From: Mytilus galloprovincialis
Lineage: Eukaryota > Mollusca > Bivalvia > Mytilida > Mytilidae
DNA length: 64,000 nucleotides
Direction: 5' to 3'
NCBI RefSeq assembly: GCF_965363235.1
Contig: NC_134847.1
Coordinates: forward strand, 52,018,805-52,082,804
Made by a program: the position numbers and the translations under genes. Positions 63,251-64,000 of the stretch are shown in pieces (the first letter of the stretch is position 1; the number at the start of each line of letters is the position of its first letter). Under the pieces are notes generated by a model that saw only the letters and a list, made by a program, of their open reading frames with translations, did not search any database and had not been told where the DNA came from.

Positions 63251-64000
63251 AAAAACTAGAGGCTCTAAAGAGCATGTGTCCCTCACCTTGGTCTATGTGC
63301 ATATTAAACCAAGGACACAGATGGATTCATGACAAAATTGTGTTTCTGTGTTGTGATGTGTTTGTAGATCTAACTTTATTGCACAATCTTGCTGCTTACA
63401 ATTATCTCTATCGATAATGAAATTAGCCCATAAGTGACAGTGGAAAATATTTTGTAATAAACAGCTGCGCCATGAGCGCATGATACGCCCGACGTCTTGT
63501 GTGGAAGTTTTATGCAATAATCATAAATAGTTTCTGAGGAAGTTTTAAGCAATAACCATTTATTGTTTTTGCGACACGGCGGGACATGTGAAACCCCCCC
63601 ACCCTGTTTTTTTTTACAAATATCACTAAAATAAAATTTTGAATCAAACCAAAAAGTATACAGATCTTTAAATTAGTATAACAAAGAAGTGTGTACAGTT
63701 TCTAGCAATAATCATAAATTGTTTTTGAGATACGGCGCGACATGTAAAAAAACCCCTCCCCTTTTTTACAAAATACTCAATAACTCAAAAATAAAATTTT
63801 GAGTCATCACCAAAAAGTATACAGATCTTTAGATTAATATAACAAAGAAGTGTGTAAAGTTTTAAGCAATAATCATAAATCGTTTTTGAGATACGGCACG
63901 ACATGTAAAAAAAAACTCCCCCTTTTTTACAAAATACTCAATAACTCAAAAATGAAATTTTGAATAATCACCAAAAAGTATACAGATCTTTAGATTAATA
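63250..64000 (+). repeat. Helitron-like 5' end followed by 161-bp array (runs off window)
   Basis: Starts AACTAGAGGCTCTAAAGAGC ATGTGTCCCTCACCTTGG. From ~63480, units carry TTTTTGAGATACGGCGCGAC ATGTAAAA and AAAAAGTATACAGATCTTTA at 63651, 63812 and 63973 (161-bp spacing). Confidence 0.85.

Overview
This is an AT-rich eukaryotic window, almost certainly from a bivalve mollusc and most likely a mussel (Mytilus-like). The clues are short exons bounded by GT/AG in long introns, a receptor tyrosine phosphatase of animal type, and a dense load of repeat families that I associate with bivalve genomes. Nothing prokaryotic is present. The species assignment is inference.

Two protein-coding genes can be rebuilt from spliced exons, and they converge. 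(1) On the + strand, about 4.8-15.9 kb, seven small exons with matching phases (one only 27 nt) give a protein of about 213 residues. It looks like a divergent member of the phospholipid scramblase / tubby-like superfamily. (2) On the - strand, from 60.7 kb down to 23.9 kb, sixteen exons give the 3' part of an R3-type receptor protein tyrosine phosphatase: fibronectin type III (FN3) repeats, one transmembrane helix, a juxtamembrane segment, a single complete PTP domain (KNRY loop, WPD loop, [10 protein letters not shown] signature), and a short tail with a YEN motif and a C-terminal T-E-L. Its 5' end lies beyond the window, and one FN3 exon probably remains unfound between 46.5 and 56.5 kb.

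The rest is mostly intronic or intergenic repeats. 0-4.5 kb: fragments of a Penelope-like reverse transcriptase, SINE pieces and a MITE interrupted by a SINE. 12.3-15.7 kb: more retroelement pieces and a ~350-bp tandem repeat. 19.5-21 kb: a 583-bp TIR element and a foldback. 24.4-26.2 kb: a Helitron-like non-autonomous element with ~501-bp tandem units. 26.8-28.2 kb: two SINEs. 29.7-30.4 kb: a minisatellite made of copies of the PTP active-site exon end. 34-39.5 kb: ~160-bp satellite modules, a foldback and a 1.16-kb TIR element. 42-50.2 kb: SINEs, a LINE remnant and a second Helitron-like element. 51.9-55.6 kb: a palindromic MITE, a satellite module, and a frameshifted Penelope-like element with nested 3' tails. 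56.1-58.2 kb: a foldback and a transposon nested in a MITE. 59-64 kb: 147- and 161-bp tandem modules.

The most unusual features are the minisatellite seeded by the catalytic-loop exon boundary, which creates a series of decoy splice donors, and the transposon with minisatellite-built inverted termini, whose 8-bp target duplication is confirmed by an empty paralogous site in the same window.
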